Of a stretch of DNA of 64,000 nt, positions 41,172-51,129 are shown piece by piece; positions within the stretch are counted from its first letter, which is position 1, and each line of letters starts with the position of its first letter. The position numbers and the translations under genes are program-made. The stretch is from Synechococcus sp. CC9605 (GTDB lineage: Bacteria; Cyanobacteriota; Cyanobacteriia; PCC-6307; Cyanobiaceae), in NCBI RefSeq assembly GCF_000012625.1, contig NC_007516.1:682001-746000 (forward strand). The letters run 5' to 3'. Below the pieces are notes generated by a model. That model saw nothing but the letters and a program-made list of their open reading frames with translations, was not told the DNA's origin and ran no database searches.

Positions 41172-41422
41172 TGGAGATCATGCAGGTGATGGGAACGCTG
41201 GTCTGCTCGTACCGGGTTGCCGGTCTGGATCACATGCACCTGCGCATTCTCAAGAACAACAAGGGCAAGAAGCTGGTGGCCGTTGACCCCGTGGGTGCCC
41301 GTGAGGGCAACTGGGTGTTCACCGCCAGCGGTTCGGCTGCCCGGCATGCCTGCCCTGACAACACCGTTCTCACCGATCTCACCATCGGCGGCATCATCGA
41401 TTTCTGGAATCCGGACGGATAG
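41171..41422 (+). CDS. csoS4B: carboxysome vertex pentamer protein CsoS4B
   Basis: 83 residues, the second vertex pentamer: MEIMQVMGTLVCSYRVAGLD, KKLVAVDPVGAREGNWVF and TDLTIGGIIDFW match CsoS4A and CcmL. It is a minor shell protein. The TGATG overlap with csoS4A implies coupled translation. Translation of the following csoS1E begins 53 bases on. Confidence 0.94.
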   Translation: MEIMQVMGTLVCSYRVAGLDHMHLRILKNNKGKKLVAVDPVGAREGNWVFTASGSAARHACPDNTVLTDLTIGGIIDFWNPDG

Positions 41423-41475
41423 GGATCCTTCATTTCCCTCCGCCGTTTCCGTTCCGCTTCCACACCTTTAAATCC

Positions 41476-42012
41476 ATGGCCACTCCTTCCCCCGCCCCCC
41501 GTCGTCGCACCACCCGCAGCACCGCCGCGGCAAACAAGACCGTGGATGTGAAGCCTGTGGCCAGCACCCCTGCTCCCGCGTCGACTCCCGCCAAGGCAGC
41601 TCCTGCTTCAACCACCCGTCGCGCGTCCACCACAACGCGCCGCAGCAGCGCTTCCAACACTGGATCCGGCGGCGGCTCAGCCGTGACCAAGCCCGCTGCT
41701 ACTCCTTCCCCCATCGTTCCCGGTGTGGCGCTGGGCATGATCGAAACCCGCGGCATGGTTCCTGCCATTGAGGCAGCCGATGCGATGACCAAGGCTGCTG
41801 AGGTGAGCCTGATCTGCCGTGAGTACGTGGGTGGTGGCTACGTCACGGTGATGGTGCGTGGCGAAACCGGTGCGGTGAATGCCGCTGTTCGTGCCGGTGC
41901 CGATGCCTGCGAGCGCGTGGGCGACGGCCTCGTAGCTGCTCACATCATTGCCCGTCCCCATAAAGAGGTGGAGCCGGTGTTGGCTGGCAGTGGTGCAGCT
42001 CGCCGCAGCTGA
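41476..42012 (+). CDS. csoS1E: carboxysome shell protein CsoS1E with N-terminal extension
   Basis: 178 residues. The BMC domain (LGMIETRGMVPAIEAADAMT to HIIARPHKEVE, residues about 80-170) is nearly the same as csoS1. It is preceded by about 75 residues of Ala/Thr/Ser/Pro/Lys/Arg low-complexity sequence, typical of CsoS1E in some marine Synechococcus. The extension might face the lumen or the cytosol and bind something, but this is not shown. It closes the shell-gene part of the operon. Confidence 0.92.
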   Translation: MATPSPAPRRRTTRSTAAANKTVDVKPVASTPAPASTPAKAAPASTTRRASTTTRRSSASNTGSGGGSAVTKPAATPSPIVPGVALGMIETRGMVPAIEAADAMTKAAEVSLICREYVGGGYVTVMVRGETGAVNAAVRAGADACERVGDGLVAAHIIARPHKEVEPVLAGSGAARRS

Positions 42013-42123
42013 CGGCATAAAAGCTGCCTCACAGCCGTTCACAAAGAGCCCTTTTGCTCGTGACCGGCTCCTAGATTCGCCGGCCAACCAGCGACCAGCT
42101 CGATCACCATCCCGCTTGCCGTT

Positions 42124-43968
42124 TTGACCCCGGAGCTTTCGCTTCCCATCCAGACCGCCTGGTTGATCCCGCTCTATGGGTTCATCGGGATGCTGGTTTC
42201 CCTTCCTTGGGCCTGTGGCTGGTTCCGCCGAGATGCCCATCGACCGGCGGCCTACCTCAACATCCTTCTCACCCTGCTGGCCTTCGCCCACGCAAGCCTG
42301 ATCCTGCAGGAGGTGTACCAATCAGGGCCGGTGGATCTGGCCTTTCCCTGGCTCAGCGTGGCTGATCTGGAGCTGAATATCAGCTTCAGTCTCTCGCTCA
42401 CCAACCTGGTGGCCCTGGAACTGATCACGGGCCTCAGCTTGCTGTCCCAGGTGTACTCCCTGGGCTACATGGATAAGGAATGGGCGTTGGCCCGCTTCTT
42501 TGCCCTGCTCGGTTTTTTTGAGGGTGCGATGAGTGGTGTTGTGCTCAGCGACTCCCTGTTCCAGAGCTATTTCCTGCTGGAGATGCTGACGCTATCCACC
42601 TATTTATTGGTGGGTTTCTGGTATGCCCAACCGCTGGTGGTCACAGCGGCCCGGGATGCCTTCCTCACCAAGCGCGTTGGTGATGTGCTGCTGCTGATGG
42701 GTGTGGTGGCGCTCTGCAGCTATTCCGGCGTGATGGGGTTCAACGACCTTTATGCCTGGGCCGCTCAAGACACCCTCTCTCCGCTGGCGGCAACGCTGTT
42801 GGGTTTGGGCCTGGTCGCTGGCCCAACGGGCAAATGTGCCCAGTTCCCCATGCACCTCTGGCTGGACGAAGCCATGGAGGGCCCGAATCCTGCTTCGATT
42901 CTGCGGAACTCGGTGGTGGTGACCTGCGGCGCCATCGTGCTGTTGAAGGTGATGCCCATCCTTCAGCTCTCGCCCATCGCCATCGGTGTGATGCTCGTGA
43001 TCGGCAGCATCAGTGCGATCGGTGGCTCTTTGGTGGCCCTGGCTCAGGTGGACATCAAACGCACGCTGTCGTATTCCACAACGGCCCACATGGGCCTCGT
43101 CTTCATCGCCATTGCCCTGCAGATCCCTGTTCTGGCCTTGTTGCTGCTGTTCACCCATGCCGTGTCCAAGGCGCTGCTATCGATGAGCATTGGCGGTGTG
43201 ATTGCCTCCACCAATTGTCAGGACATCACCGAGCTCGGGGGGTTGGGCAGCCGCATGCCGGCCACCACCACGGCGTTTCTTGTGGGAGGTGCTGGTCTGG
43301 TGGGCTTCCTGCCCCTGGGTGGCTTCTTGGCCCTGGCCCAGTCGATTGAACTGCTGAGCGTGCGCTCGGTGCCGTTCATGGCGGTCTTCCTTCTCACCAA
43401 CGCACTCACCGCCATGGGTCTTGTGCGGGTGTACCGCCATGTGTTCATGGGGGATTCCCTGATCAAGTCCCGCCGGGCTGCCGAGGTGAACTGGCAGATG
43501 GCGTTCCCGATGGTGGCGCTCACCGTGATTGTGCTGATCACCCCGCTGCTGCTGGTGCGGCTTGAATCCCTCGATGGTTTGTTGGCCTTCCCCCTCTGGG
43601 CAGCAGCTCTGGTGGTGGGAAGCGGCCTTATTGGCCTGCTTGCTGGCGCCGTTCTCCCCCTGAGCAAGGCCTGGTCTCGCTCGTTGAATCCTCTGCTGCG
43701 CTGGTGGCAGGACCTGCTGTCTTTCGACTTTTACACCGAGCGCTTCTATCGCCTCACCATCGTCAACGTGGTGGCTGGTTTCTCTCGCCTGGCCTCCTGG
43801 TTCGACCGCAACGTGGTGGATGGTCTTCTCAATGGGGTGGCGCGCTTCTCCCTGGCCAGTGCCGACAGCCTCAAGCTCAGCGTCAGCGGCCAGAGCCAGT
43901 CGTACGTGTTGACGGTGCTTCTGGCCATCGTTCTTTTCCTCACCGCGGTGAGCTGGTTCCTCACCTGA
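42124..43968 (+). CDS. ndhF4: NDH-1 subunit NdhF4 (CO2 uptake)
   Basis: 614 residues from TTG 42124, about 16 hydrophobic helices. NuoL/MrpA-type proton-channel features are visible: AMEGPNPASILRNS, the discontinuous-helix lysines in SKALLSMSIGG and VDIKRTLSYSTTAHMG. Its place next to ndhD4 and chpX identifies the NDH-1MS' complex, which hydrates CO2 at the thylakoid and feeds bicarbonate to the carboxysome. Confidence 0.94.
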   Translation: MTPELSLPIQTAWLIPLYGFIGMLVSLPWACGWFRRDAHRPAAYLNILLTLLAFAHASLILQEVYQSGPVDLAFPWLSVADLELNISFSLSLTNLVALELITGLSLLSQVYSLGYMDKEWALARFFALLGFFEGAMSGVVLSDSLFQSYFLLEMLTLSTYLLVGFWYAQPLVVTAARDAFLTKRVGDVLLLMGVVALCSYSGVMGFNDLYAWAAQDTLSPLAATLLGLGLVAGPTGKCAQFPMHLWLDEAMEGPNPASILRNSVVVTCGAIVLLKVMPILQLSPIAIGVMLVIGSISAIGGSLVALAQVDIKRTLSYSTTAHMGLVFIAIALQIPVLALLLLFTHAVSKALLSMSIGGVIASTNCQDITELGGLGSRMPATTTAFLVGGAGLVGFLPLGGFLALAQSIELLSVRSVPFMAVFLLTNALTAMGLVRVYRHVFMGDSLIKSRRAAEVNWQMAFPMVALTVIVLITPLLLVRLESLDGLLAFPLWAAALVVGSGLIGLLAGAVLPLSKAWSRSLNPLLRWWQDLLSFDFYTERFYRLTIVNVVAGFSRLASWFDRNVVDGLLNGVARFSLASADSLKLSVSGQSQSYVLTVLLAIVLFLTAVSWFLT

Positions 43969-43978
43969 TCGCCCCGAG

Positions 43979-45469
43979 ATGCTTCTTTCCCTCTTGCTTC
44001 TGATTCCCTTCCTCGGGGCTCTGGCTCTGATCCTCTGGCCAGGATCCCCGTCGAGTGCACGCCTGCGCGATGTGTCCATCGTGCTGCTGGTGGTGCAGTG
44101 CCTGGCGAGCTTTGCCCTGCTGCTGCCTTTCGATGCCGCCGATGCAGGTTTGCAGTTGGTGGAACAGGCTCGCTGGGTGCATGCCATCGGCCTGGATTAC
44201 GCCTTGGCGCTGGATGGCCTGTCGTTGCCGCTAGTTTTGATGAACGGGGTTCTCTGCCTGGTGGCGGCCATCGCGTCGCGCACGATCGAAAACCGCCCCC
44301 GTGTCTACTTCGCCCTGTTGCTAGTGATTTCCGGAGCGGTGAATGGTGCCTTCCTGGCCCAGAACCTGCTGCTCTTCTTCCTGTTCTACGAACTGGAACT
44401 CATCCCCCTCTGGATGCTGATCGCTGTGTGGGGTGGTGCCAACCGGGCCTACGCAGCCACGAAGTTTCTGATCGTCACCGCCGTCTCAGGCGTGCTGATC
44501 CTGGGTGCCTTCCTTGGCATTGCCCTGGTCACCGGAACCATGGACTTCAGCCTGCGGCCGATCCTTGCCGGTGAACTTGGCATGACCGCCCAGCTGCTGC
44601 TGATGGGTGCTCTCTTGATCGGCTTTGGCATCAAGATCCCCCTCTTCCCTTTCCACACCTGGCTGCCGGATGCCCATACCGAGGCCTCCACACCGGTGTC
44701 GGTTCTTCTGGCAGGTGTGCTGCTCAAGCTGGGCACCTACGGACTGTTGCGTTTCTGTCTTGGCTTGTTCCCCGACGCCTGGCAGGTGGCTGCTCCCTGG
44801 CTGGCCGGCTGGGCAGCGATCTCGGTCCTTTACGGATCCCTTGCGGCGATTGCTCAGACCGACATGAAACGCATGGTGGCCTACAGCTCGGTGGGCCACA
44901 TGGGTTACGTGCTGTTGGCCGCCGCCGCCGCCACGCCGCTCGGGTTGATGGGAGCCTTGTTCCAGATGGTGAGCCACGGCCTGATCTCCGGGGTGCTGTT
45001 CCTTGTAGTGGGTGTCGTTTATGCCAAGACCGGCACCCGCGACCTCAACGTGTTGCGTGGCCTGCTCAACCCCCAGCGCGGCCTTCCGCTCACCGGATCT
45101 CTGATGATCATCGGGGTGATGGCCAGTGCCGGAATTCCTGGCATGGCCGGCTTCATCTCCGAATTCCTGATTTTCCGCGGCAGCCTTCAGCCCTTCCCCC
45201 TGGCCACGCTGCTTTCCATGGTGGGATCAGGACTGACGGCGGTGTATTTCCTGCTGTTGGTGAACCGCGCCTTCTTCGGTCGCCTGGCGATTGCCCCCGG
45301 CGAGGTAGTGAATCCCCGTATCCTCAATCGCGTAGCGCTGCGGGAGCAAGTTCCGGCCATCGCCCTCAGCCTCGGTGTGCTGGTGCTTGGCCTTGCGCCG
45401 GAGCTGCTCTCGAACCTCAGTGAGGCGGCCACCACGGGCCTCAGCCTGATCACTGGAGATCTGTCATGA
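43979..45469 (+). CDS. ndhD4: NDH-1 subunit NdhD4 (CO2 uptake)
   Basis: 496 residues, about 14 helices, NuoM-like. LFFLFYELELIPLWMLIAVWG, FPFHTWLPDAHTEASTPVSVLLAG and TDMKRMVAYSSVGHMGYV are the family signatures with the conserved Lys/Glu of the proton channel. It overlaps the chpX start by four bases (ATGA), so the two are coupled. With NdhF4 it forms the membrane arm that carries the CO2-hydration subunit. Confidence 0.95.
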   Translation: MLLSLLLLIPFLGALALILWPGSPSSARLRDVSIVLLVVQCLASFALLLPFDAADAGLQLVEQARWVHAIGLDYALALDGLSLPLVLMNGVLCLVAAIASRTIENRPRVYFALLLVISGAVNGAFLAQNLLLFFLFYELELIPLWMLIAVWGGANRAYAATKFLIVTAVSGVLILGAFLGIALVTGTMDFSLRPILAGELGMTAQLLLMGALLIGFGIKIPLFPFHTWLPDAHTEASTPVSVLLAGVLLKLGTYGLLRFCLGLFPDAWQVAAPWLAGWAAISVLYGSLAAIAQTDMKRMVAYSSVGHMGYVLLAAAAATPLGLMGALFQMVSHGLISGVLFLVVGVVYAKTGTRDLNVLRGLLNPQRGLPLTGSLMIIGVMASAGIPGMAGFISEFLIFRGSLQPFPLATLLSMVGSGLTAVYFLLLVNRAFFGRLAIAPGEVVNPRILNRVALREQVPAIALSLGVLVLGLAPELLSNLSEAATTGLSLITGDLS

Positions 45470-46605
45470 CCCCGACAATCGCATCCCCCGTTCAACCTCC
45501 GGTGCTTCCCGATCAGGAGGAGTTGATCCGTTGTTTGCTCAGCGACACGCCGCTGCTCAAGGACACCCCCGACCATCTGCTGCAGGTGGTGAACGTGCTC
45601 GAGAGCTATGGCCTGGTTCTCGATGCCTACAGCAAGAACCTGGTGGATCAGGGTGAGCAGCAGATGCTCAACCCTTTCCCGGTGTTCCGCTTTTTCCACG
45701 AGGGGTTCAACCTCAAGCGCCTCTGGACCCATCTGATGGGGGATCGGATCAACTTCGAGTACGCCGAGTACTGCCAGAAGGCGATGTTCTGGCATGGCAG
45801 CGGCGGGCTGGATGCCTACCTCGATACGCCTGAATTCGCCGAGGCTTGCCAGCGGATCATCAAGCTCAAGTCGGCGCGCGACCCCCTACTGGCCCTGAAC
45901 AATCGCCTCTATCCAGACTTCGCCCCGGAGGCCATCCGTTCGCTCACCACGATCTACTGCCTCGGTCTGTTCTGGCGGGTGATGAGCGACATCTTTGTTG
46001 ACCTGGCCCGCCGCTATGCGATCAAGGAAGTCACCTGCGTCAACGATGTGGTGCATCACATCCGTGATGGTTTGGTAGCAGCGGCTGGAAGCCCGATTGA
46101 ATACAAGGTGACGATCGGTGGTGAAGAGATCTGGGTCCTCCCCCCCGAGGCGGGTCTCACCTTTCTCGTGGATGTGGCGGTGCCCTACGTGGAGGCCGTG
46201 TTCTTCCGCGGCATGCCCTTCCTCGGCATGGTGTCCTACAACGCCCAAGCCCGCCAGATCTCGCCGGACATCAGTGATTTCAAGTACGGCGCCCTTTACG
46301 CCGATCCAATTCCCAGCATGGGTGCGGGCATTCCCCCAAGCCTCTGCATGCAGGACATGTACCGCCACCTGCCCGAGGAACTGAGCCTCTGGTACGACGA
46401 CAACGGTCGTGGGCAGGCGGATGTGCACGTGCAGATCTGCGTCAGCTTCCAGAAGTCGATGTTCTGCGTCACCAATGCCGCCATCGCCGGCACGATGCCG
46501 CATCCGCTGGACACCGATGACCCTGAGCAGCAGGCCGCCAATCGGGCCTATGCCGAGGCCTGGTCTGGACGCTTGATGGGCTGCCAGCGGGTGGCGCTCC
46601 TCTAG
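45466..46605 (+). CDS. chpX: CO2 hydration protein of NDH-1 (ChpX/CupB)
   Basis: 379 residues, soluble, of the ChpXY/CupAB family. FPVFRFFHEGFNLKRLWTH, YAEYCQKAMFWHGSGGLDAYL and the C-terminal CVSFQKSMFCVTNAAIAGTMPHPLD are well conserved. With NdhF4/NdhD4 it converts CO2 to bicarbonate in a redox-driven way, and likely carries a zinc site through its histidines and cysteines. It is the only ChpX/CupB-type gene visible in the window. Confidence 0.94.
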   Translation: MTPTIASPVQPPVLPDQEELIRCLLSDTPLLKDTPDHLLQVVNVLESYGLVLDAYSKNLVDQGEQQMLNPFPVFRFFHEGFNLKRLWTHLMGDRINFEYAEYCQKAMFWHGSGGLDAYLDTPEFAEACQRIIKLKSARDPLLALNNRLYPDFAPEAIRSLTTIYCLGLFWRVMSDIFVDLARRYAIKEVTCVNDVVHHIRDGLVAAAGSPIEYKVTIGGEEIWVLPPEAGLTFLVDVAVPYVEAVFFRGMPFLGMVSYNAQARQISPDISDFKYGALYADPIPSMGAGIPPSLCMQDMYRHLPEELSLWYDDNGRGQADVHVQICVSFQKSMFCVTNAAIAGTMPHPLDTDDPEQQAANRAYAEAWSGRLMGCQRVALL

Positions 46606-46639
46606 GTTTCCAGCAGGTTCAGGCTGAACGGGGGCTCTG

Positions 46640-46891
46640 ATGAATCAGTGGCAGGAGCGGAAACGACCCGTATGCCTCGAGTGTCGTTTCGAGTTTGAGA
46701 GCTACGACGCCACAAGGGATTTTCTCGACAAGCTCGGCGAGCACAGCGAGGCGACCCAGCGCTATCCCGACATCAGCTTCGGGCGCACCTACGTGAACAT
46801 CACGATTCGGCCGGAGGATGACGGCACCGAGGCTCAGTTGAGCGAAGCGGATCGGGTCTTTGCCGCAGAGATCGATGCCCTCCTCAGTTGA
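46640..46891 (+). CDS. PCD-like RuBisCO assembly factor (acRAF-type)
   Basis: 83 residues. [20 protein letters not shown] and [16 protein letters not shown] resemble the pterin-4a-carbinolamine dehydratase fold. Such proteins in alpha-carboxysome loci act as RuBisCO assembly chaperones (acRAF), not pterin enzymes; the catalytic PCD histidine motif is not complete here. The place between chpX and cbbX supports this. Its end overlaps the cbbX start by 17 bases. Confidence 0.88.
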   Translation: MNQWQERKRPVCLECRFEFESYDATRDFLDKLGEHSEATQRYPDISFGRTYVNITIRPEDDGTEAQLSEADRVFAAEIDALLS

Positions 46892-47780
46892 TCTGGCTTC
46901 GGCCTACGCCGAATCCGGTGTGGCTGAGGTGTTGGACCAACTGGACCGTGAACTGATCGGCCTTGCTCCGGTGAAGACGCGGATCCGAGAGATTGCTGCG
47001 CTGCTGCTGGTGGATCAGGCGCGGCAGCAACTGGAGTTGCCCAGCACGGCGCCCAGTTTGCACATGTCGTTCACCGGCCATCCCGGCACCGGCAAGACCA
47101 CCGTGGCGCAGCGGATGTCCCAAATTCTGCATCGCCTGGGTTACCTCCGAAAAGGCCATGTGGTGACGGCCACCCGCGACGATCTTGTGGGTCAGTACGT
47201 GGGTCACACCGCCCCAAAAACCAAGGAGATGCTCAAGCGCGCCCAGGGTGGTGTGCTGTTCATCGATGAGGCCTATTACCTCTACAAGCCAGACAACGAA
47301 CGCGATTACGGCGCCGAAGCGATTGAGATTCTCTTGCAGGAGATGGAGAGCCGGCGCAGCGACGTTGTGGTGATCTTTGCGGGCTACAGAGATCGGATGG
47401 AGACCTTCTACAGCTCCAATCCAGGCTTGTCCTCAAGGGTGGCGCACCATCTCGATTTTCCGGATTACAGCGACGACGAGTTGATGGCGATCGCAGGCCT
47501 GCTCCTCGAGGCCCAGCATTACCAGTTCAGTGCCGATGCCGAGGCGGCGTTCTCCGACTACGTCTCGCGCCGGCGTCAGATGCCTTTCTTCGCCAATGCG
47601 CGCTCGGTTCGCAATGCCCTGGACCGGGCCCGTCTGCGCCAGGCCAACCGGTTGTTTTCGCGGATGGGTGAAGCCCTCACCAAGCAGGATCTCACCACGA
47701 TTGAGGAGGCCGATATCCTGGCCAGCCGTGTGTTCAAGGGCGAAGTGGAGGGCCACCATCCAGAACAGCACGGCCCCTGA
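46875..47780 (+). CDS. cbbX: RuBisCO activase CbbX (AAA+ ATPase)
   Basis: 301 residues from ATG 46875 ([15 protein letters not shown]); a longer TTG frame from 46860 is not needed. It is an AAA+ motor that removes inhibitory sugar phosphates from RuBisCO. Walker A ([10 protein letters not shown], about residues 70-79), the pore-loop region [12 protein letters not shown], Walker B ([11 protein letters not shown]) and the sensor/arginine-finger part are present. This is the CbbX type rather than the CbbQ type. Its last 47 bases overlap the convergent chloride-channel gene. Confidence 0.95.
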   Translation: MPSSVDLASAYAESGVAEVLDQLDRELIGLAPVKTRIREIAALLLVDQARQQLELPSTAPSLHMSFTGHPGTGKTTVAQRMSQILHRLGYLRKGHVVTATRDDLVGQYVGHTAPKTKEMLKRAQGGVLFIDEAYYLYKPDNERDYGAEAIEILLQEMESRRSDVVVIFAGYRDRMETFYSSNPGLSSRVAHHLDFPDYSDDELMAIAGLLLEAQHYQFSADAEAAFSDYVSRRRQMPFFANARSVRNALDRARLRQANRLFSRMGEALTKQDLTTIEEADILASRVFKGEVEGHHPEQHGP

Positions 47781-48960
47781 TCAGCTGCGCCATGGCGAGG
47801 CCCACCAGCAGGCCGGCTGTGCCATGGCCCTGCAGGAGGGCAATCCCGAGCACGAGAACCGCCAAGGGAGTAGGCAGCACGAAGCGGTACAACGCACCCG
47901 TGAGGGCGCCGCACCAACTGCCCAGGCTTCCGAGATCCGGCAGCAGCAGGTGAAGTCCCATCCCGAGTGCGCAGGCCACCAGGAACAAGGGGAAGAACAC
48001 CCCTCCGCGCCAGCCGGTTTCCAGGCAAAGGCCAAGCATCAGCAGTTTCACGATCGCCGAGAGAAGCAGCACCCAGGCCTCAGTTGAGTTCTGGCCTTCC
48101 AGCAGGGGCCTCAGCTGGTCTTCCCCAGCGAAGGGAACCAAGGGCAACCAGTGCATGCAAGCGCCCAACAGCAGGCCGGTCAGCAGCGGCCACCAGGGCC
48201 ATAGGGCCAGGAGTTTGCGCTGCTCCAGCCAGCCTTGCCATCGCAGCAACAGCCAGCCCAGGCCGCAACCGACCACTCCCCCCAACAAACCTGCGCTGAG
48301 GGTGCCGAGATCTTCTCCCAGGTTGCTGGGCCAAATGTAAGGAAGCCGTTGCAGCGATCCCCCGCTGGCAGCACCGATGCCGTGGAAGGCGGCAAACCCG
48401 GCCACACCGCCGAGGCTGCCGGGCAACCAGCGGTCGAGGAAGGTTTGCCTCCGGCTTTTTGGGTGAGAGGCTTCACCAACAACAGCACCCCCCAGCAGTG
48501 GAGCTCCGAACAAGGCCAGGCTCCCTGCCACCGTCGCCTCCTGCAGCTTCTGGTCACGACCACGCCAGATTCTTTGGCTGATCAGGGCGGCCATGCGGCT
48601 CATCAGAGCCTCAGGCCCGATGCATCCTCCCCCGATCTGGGCCAGTGCTGCGCCGAGAAGGCCGCGAACTTCATCGCGTTTTGGAGCGTGGTCGGGATCA
48701 CGCAGATCACTCAGGGTGTCCCGCAGCTCAGGCAACAAAGTGTTGGGGCCGGGGCGATGCAGCAGAGAAAGGATCAAGCCGCTGCCGCCGCAGATCAACA
48801 GCGACCAGCCCAGGGGAAGGCCGCGATCCAAGCCCTCGAGCACCGGATCTCCCCAGAGCAGCTGGCTCAAGCCGTCGATCCAACCCATCACCACAGCAAC
48901 ACCGGCGCCACTTAAAGCACCGGTGAGCAGGGCCATCAGGCTGAGGCGAAGGCGAGTCAC
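47734..48960 (-). CDS. ClC-family chloride channel/antiporter-like protein
   Basis: 408 residues, ten or more hydrophobic helices. [29 protein letters not shown] matches the GxGxP/GREGP anion-binding region of ClC proteins, in altered form (GCIGPE), and [20 protein letters not shown] is the later conserved segment. It may exchange chloride or other anions for protons. It is the last gene of a four-gene minus-strand operon, with a four-base ATGA overlap with the ferredoxin gene. Confidence 0.85.
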   Translation of the reverse strand: MTRLRLSLMALLTGALSGAGVAVVMGWIDGLSQLLWGDPVLEGLDRGLPLGWSLLICGGSGLILSLLHRPGPNTLLPELRDTLSDLRDPDHAPKRDEVRGLLGAALAQIGGGCIGPEALMSRMAALISQRIWRGRDQKLQEATVAGSLALFGAPLLGGAVVGEASHPKSRRQTFLDRWLPGSLGGVAGFAAFHGIGAASGGSLQRLPYIWPSNLGEDLGTLSAGLLGGVVGCGLGWLLLRWQGWLEQRKLLALWPWWPLLTGLLLGACMHWLPLVPFAGEDQLRPLLEGQNSTEAWVLLLSAIVKLLMLGLCLETGWRGGVFFPLFLVACALGMGLHLLLPDLGSLGSWCGALTGALYRFVLPTPLAVLVLGIALLQGHGTAGLLVGLAMAQLIRGRAVLDGGPPLRP

Positions 48961-49196
48961 CAGTGCGGGTCGGCGGCGAATTCAACCCTGAGTTTCGCTG
49001 ATTTCGACGCCGGAACGGTGCTGATGCAGGCACGCACCGTCTTGCCGTTCACGTCGATCTCGCAGGCCCCGCAGCTGCCCCCTAGGCAACCGGTGGGAAT
49101 GCTGATGCCCGCTCCACTAGCGGCCACCAACCAGTCCTGGCCAATGGTTTCGTGGGTGATGCGCCCATCGGGCCAGCGCACAGGAATCGAGGTCAT
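48957..49196 (-). CDS. plant-type 2Fe-2S ferredoxin
   Basis: 79 residues, shorter than the photosynthetic ferredoxins. The cluster ligands are in [22 protein letters not shown] (C-x4-C-x2-C...C). The sequence lacks the long acidic N-terminal part of PetF, so it probably serves a different redox partner. It overlaps both neighbours by four bases and lies between cobQ and the channel gene. Confidence 0.9.
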   Translation of the reverse strand: MTSIPVRWPDGRITHETIGQDWLVAASGAGISIPTGCLGGSCGACEIDVNGKTVRACISTVPASKSAKLRVEFAADPHW

Positions 49197-50689
49197 GGCT
49201 GGAGCAATGGAGCAAGGTTCACATGTTGCTCGAAGGCATCGGCCAGGCGATCGAGCAACAGATCACGGTGGGCGCTGTGGTTTTTGGGATCGTTGGCCAA
49301 AGGTTGTAGCCCCCGTTGCTCGCGAAGCCTGTTGAGCCAGGCCCGTCGCCAGGGGCCGTTGTCGAGCAAGCCGTGCAGGTAGGTGCCCACCACGCTCGAA
49401 CCCTTCGGGCCTGGAGCCCACCACCCCAAACCAGGGTCACTGCTCAGGGGCTGAAGACCGGCATCCGGGATGGTGGTTCCGTAGTGCAGTTCAAATCCGC
49501 TCAGCGGCGTCTCCATGGGCCAAAGGCCATCGATGCTGCGCTGGCTCAGACGTTTGGTTCCGCTGAAGGTGGTCTCCAGGGGCAGGAGTCCCAAGCCGTT
49601 CTGAGAGCACCTCTGATCCGTGCCCTCCAGCCCCTCCGGATCGCTCAGGCTTCTGCCCAGCATCTGCATCCCGCCGCAGATGCCCAGCACGGATCCCCCC
49701 GCTTGGGCGTAGGCCCTGAGTTGATCGGCCAGCCCACAGCTGTTCATCGCCTCCAGATCCCGGAGCGTCTGTTTGCTACCTGGAAGAATCACGGCATCCG
49801 GCTCGCCCAGGGGTTCTCCGGGTTGAATCCAGCGCAGCCGCAGGCTGGCTTCGGCTTCGAGTGGATCGAGATCGGAAAAGTTGCTCAAGGAGGGCAACCG
49901 CAGCACAGCGATCTCCAGATCGGTGGCTCCCCGGGTGGGTTTGCGTTCCAGTAGATCGAGGGAATCTTCTGGTGGAAACAGCTCGTTGAGCCAGGGCATC
50001 ACTCCCAGCACCGGTACCCCGGTGTTGGCCTCCAGCCAGCGGCGACCCTCATCAAACAGCTCGCGCCGGCCGCGGAAGCGGTTGATCAGGATGCCCTTGA
50101 TCAGCGGACTTTCCACCGGTCGCAGAAGGGAGAGTGTCCCGACGATCTGGGCAAAGACGCCGCCGCGCTCAATGTCGGCCACCAACAGGCAGTTGGCCCG
50201 CAGGTACTGGGCCAGGCGCAGGTTGGTGAGGTCGCGCCGCTGCAGGTTCACTTCCACTGGGCTTCCCGCCCCCTCCAGCACCAGCCGGCCTTGGGGCCAT
50301 TGCTGCTGGAGCTGCATCAGTCCGGTGCGGATCGCCTTCCACCCTGGGCGGAACCAGTCGCGGTAGTAGTGCTCGGCGCGGGCGATTCCCACGCTCTGGC
50401 CCCCATGGATCACCTCACTGGTGCTGTCTCCCCGGGGTTTCAGCAGCACGGGATTCATGGAGCAGCAGGGCTCAAGACCCGCTGCCCAGGCCTGCATGGC
50501 TTGGGAATAGGCCATCTCGCCACCATCGGCATCCACCCAGGCGTTGTTGCTCATGTTCTGGCCCTTGAAGGGCAGAGCCTGTTCGCCGCGGCGTTGGAGC
50601 ACCCGGCACAGTGCCGCCGTCATCAGCGATTTGCCGGCACCGCTGGAGGTGCCCAGCACCATCAGGGGGCGAGGCGAGGCGCCGGTCAC
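49193..50689 (-). CDS. cobQ: cobyric acid synthase
   Basis: 498 residues. It amidates the b, d, e and g carboxylates of adenosylcobyrinic acid a,c-diamide with glutamine. The N-terminal ATP-binding [15 protein letters not shown] (P-loop), the [16 protein letters not shown] active-site cysteine of the glutamine amidotransferase, and [11 protein letters not shown] (histidine) are all present. With cobO it shows that the cell makes or salvages corrinoids. It overlaps upstream and downstream genes by four bases each. Confidence 0.96.
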   Translation of the reverse strand: MTGASPRPLMVLGTSSGAGKSLMTAALCRVLQRRGEQALPFKGQNMSNNAWVDADGGEMAYSQAMQAWAAGLEPCCSMNPVLLKPRGDSTSEVIHGGQSVGIARAEHYYRDWFRPGWKAIRTGLMQLQQQWPQGRLVLEGAGSPVEVNLQRRDLTNLRLAQYLRANCLLVADIERGGVFAQIVGTLSLLRPVESPLIKGILINRFRGRRELFDEGRRWLEANTGVPVLGVMPWLNELFPPEDSLDLLERKPTRGATDLEIAVLRLPSLSNFSDLDPLEAEASLRLRWIQPGEPLGEPDAVILPGSKQTLRDLEAMNSCGLADQLRAYAQAGGSVLGICGGMQMLGRSLSDPEGLEGTDQRCSQNGLGLLPLETTFSGTKRLSQRSIDGLWPMETPLSGFELHYGTTIPDAGLQPLSSDPGLGWWAPGPKGSSVVGTYLHGLLDNGPWRRAWLNRLREQRGLQPLANDPKNHSAHRDLLLDRLADAFEQHVNLAPLLQP

Positions 50690-51129
50690 AGCGGCCAGTG
50701 CCGACGCAGGCTGTGACGCATACGTTCCAGCAACGGAATCGAACGCTGCAGGAGTGCAGGGTCGTCATCGAGCAGTTGCCGACCCAGGGGGGTGAGCCTG
50801 AAGCGGCTGGTTAGCCCTTGCCCATCCACTTCCCGGCGCAGCACGCCCACGCTGATCAGCCAACGCAGGTCGTCTTCGAGGGCTTCGCTGTTGCGGAACC
50901 AGTGCGTCTTGCGGCCGTAGCGACTGGGTTCGCTCCAGAGGTCACCAGCATCCAGGCCCTGCTGCTGAAGATCCCTGTACAGGGCTTCAGAGAAAGGCAG
51001 GCATCCAATGGCCCGGCGGGCCCGGTCACGGCTGCGTCGATCCAGCAGGTCGGTGGGGTGAGCGATGGCGAGGCCTCCCGTCCCTGGCAGCCTACGGAGC
51101 GTTGTTCTGCGGTGTGTTCTCGTGCTCAT
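50686..51129 (-). CDS. conserved cyanobacterial hypothetical (Npun_F0494-like)
   Basis: 147 residues. [63 protein letters not shown] and the following helix suggest a winged-helix fold, and the sequence resembles a family of small cyanobacterial proteins of unknown role, but I assign it from memory of the family only. It is the first gene of the operon with cobQ, ferredoxin and ClC. Its start codon overlaps, head to head, the start of maf. Confidence 0.75.
   Translation of the reverse strand: MSTRTHRRTTLRRLPGTGGLAIAHPTDLLDRRSRDRARRAIGCLPFSEALYRDLQQQGLDAGDLWSEPSRYGRKTHWFRNSEALEDDLRWLISVGVLRREVDGQGLTSRFRLTPLGRQLLDDDPALLQRSIPLLERMRHSLRRHWPL

Noticed and set aside
43177-44187. 336-residue minus-strand open frame
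   Set aside because: It spans the ndhF4/ndhD4 junction in antisense and has low-complexity His/Gln/Arg content with no motif.
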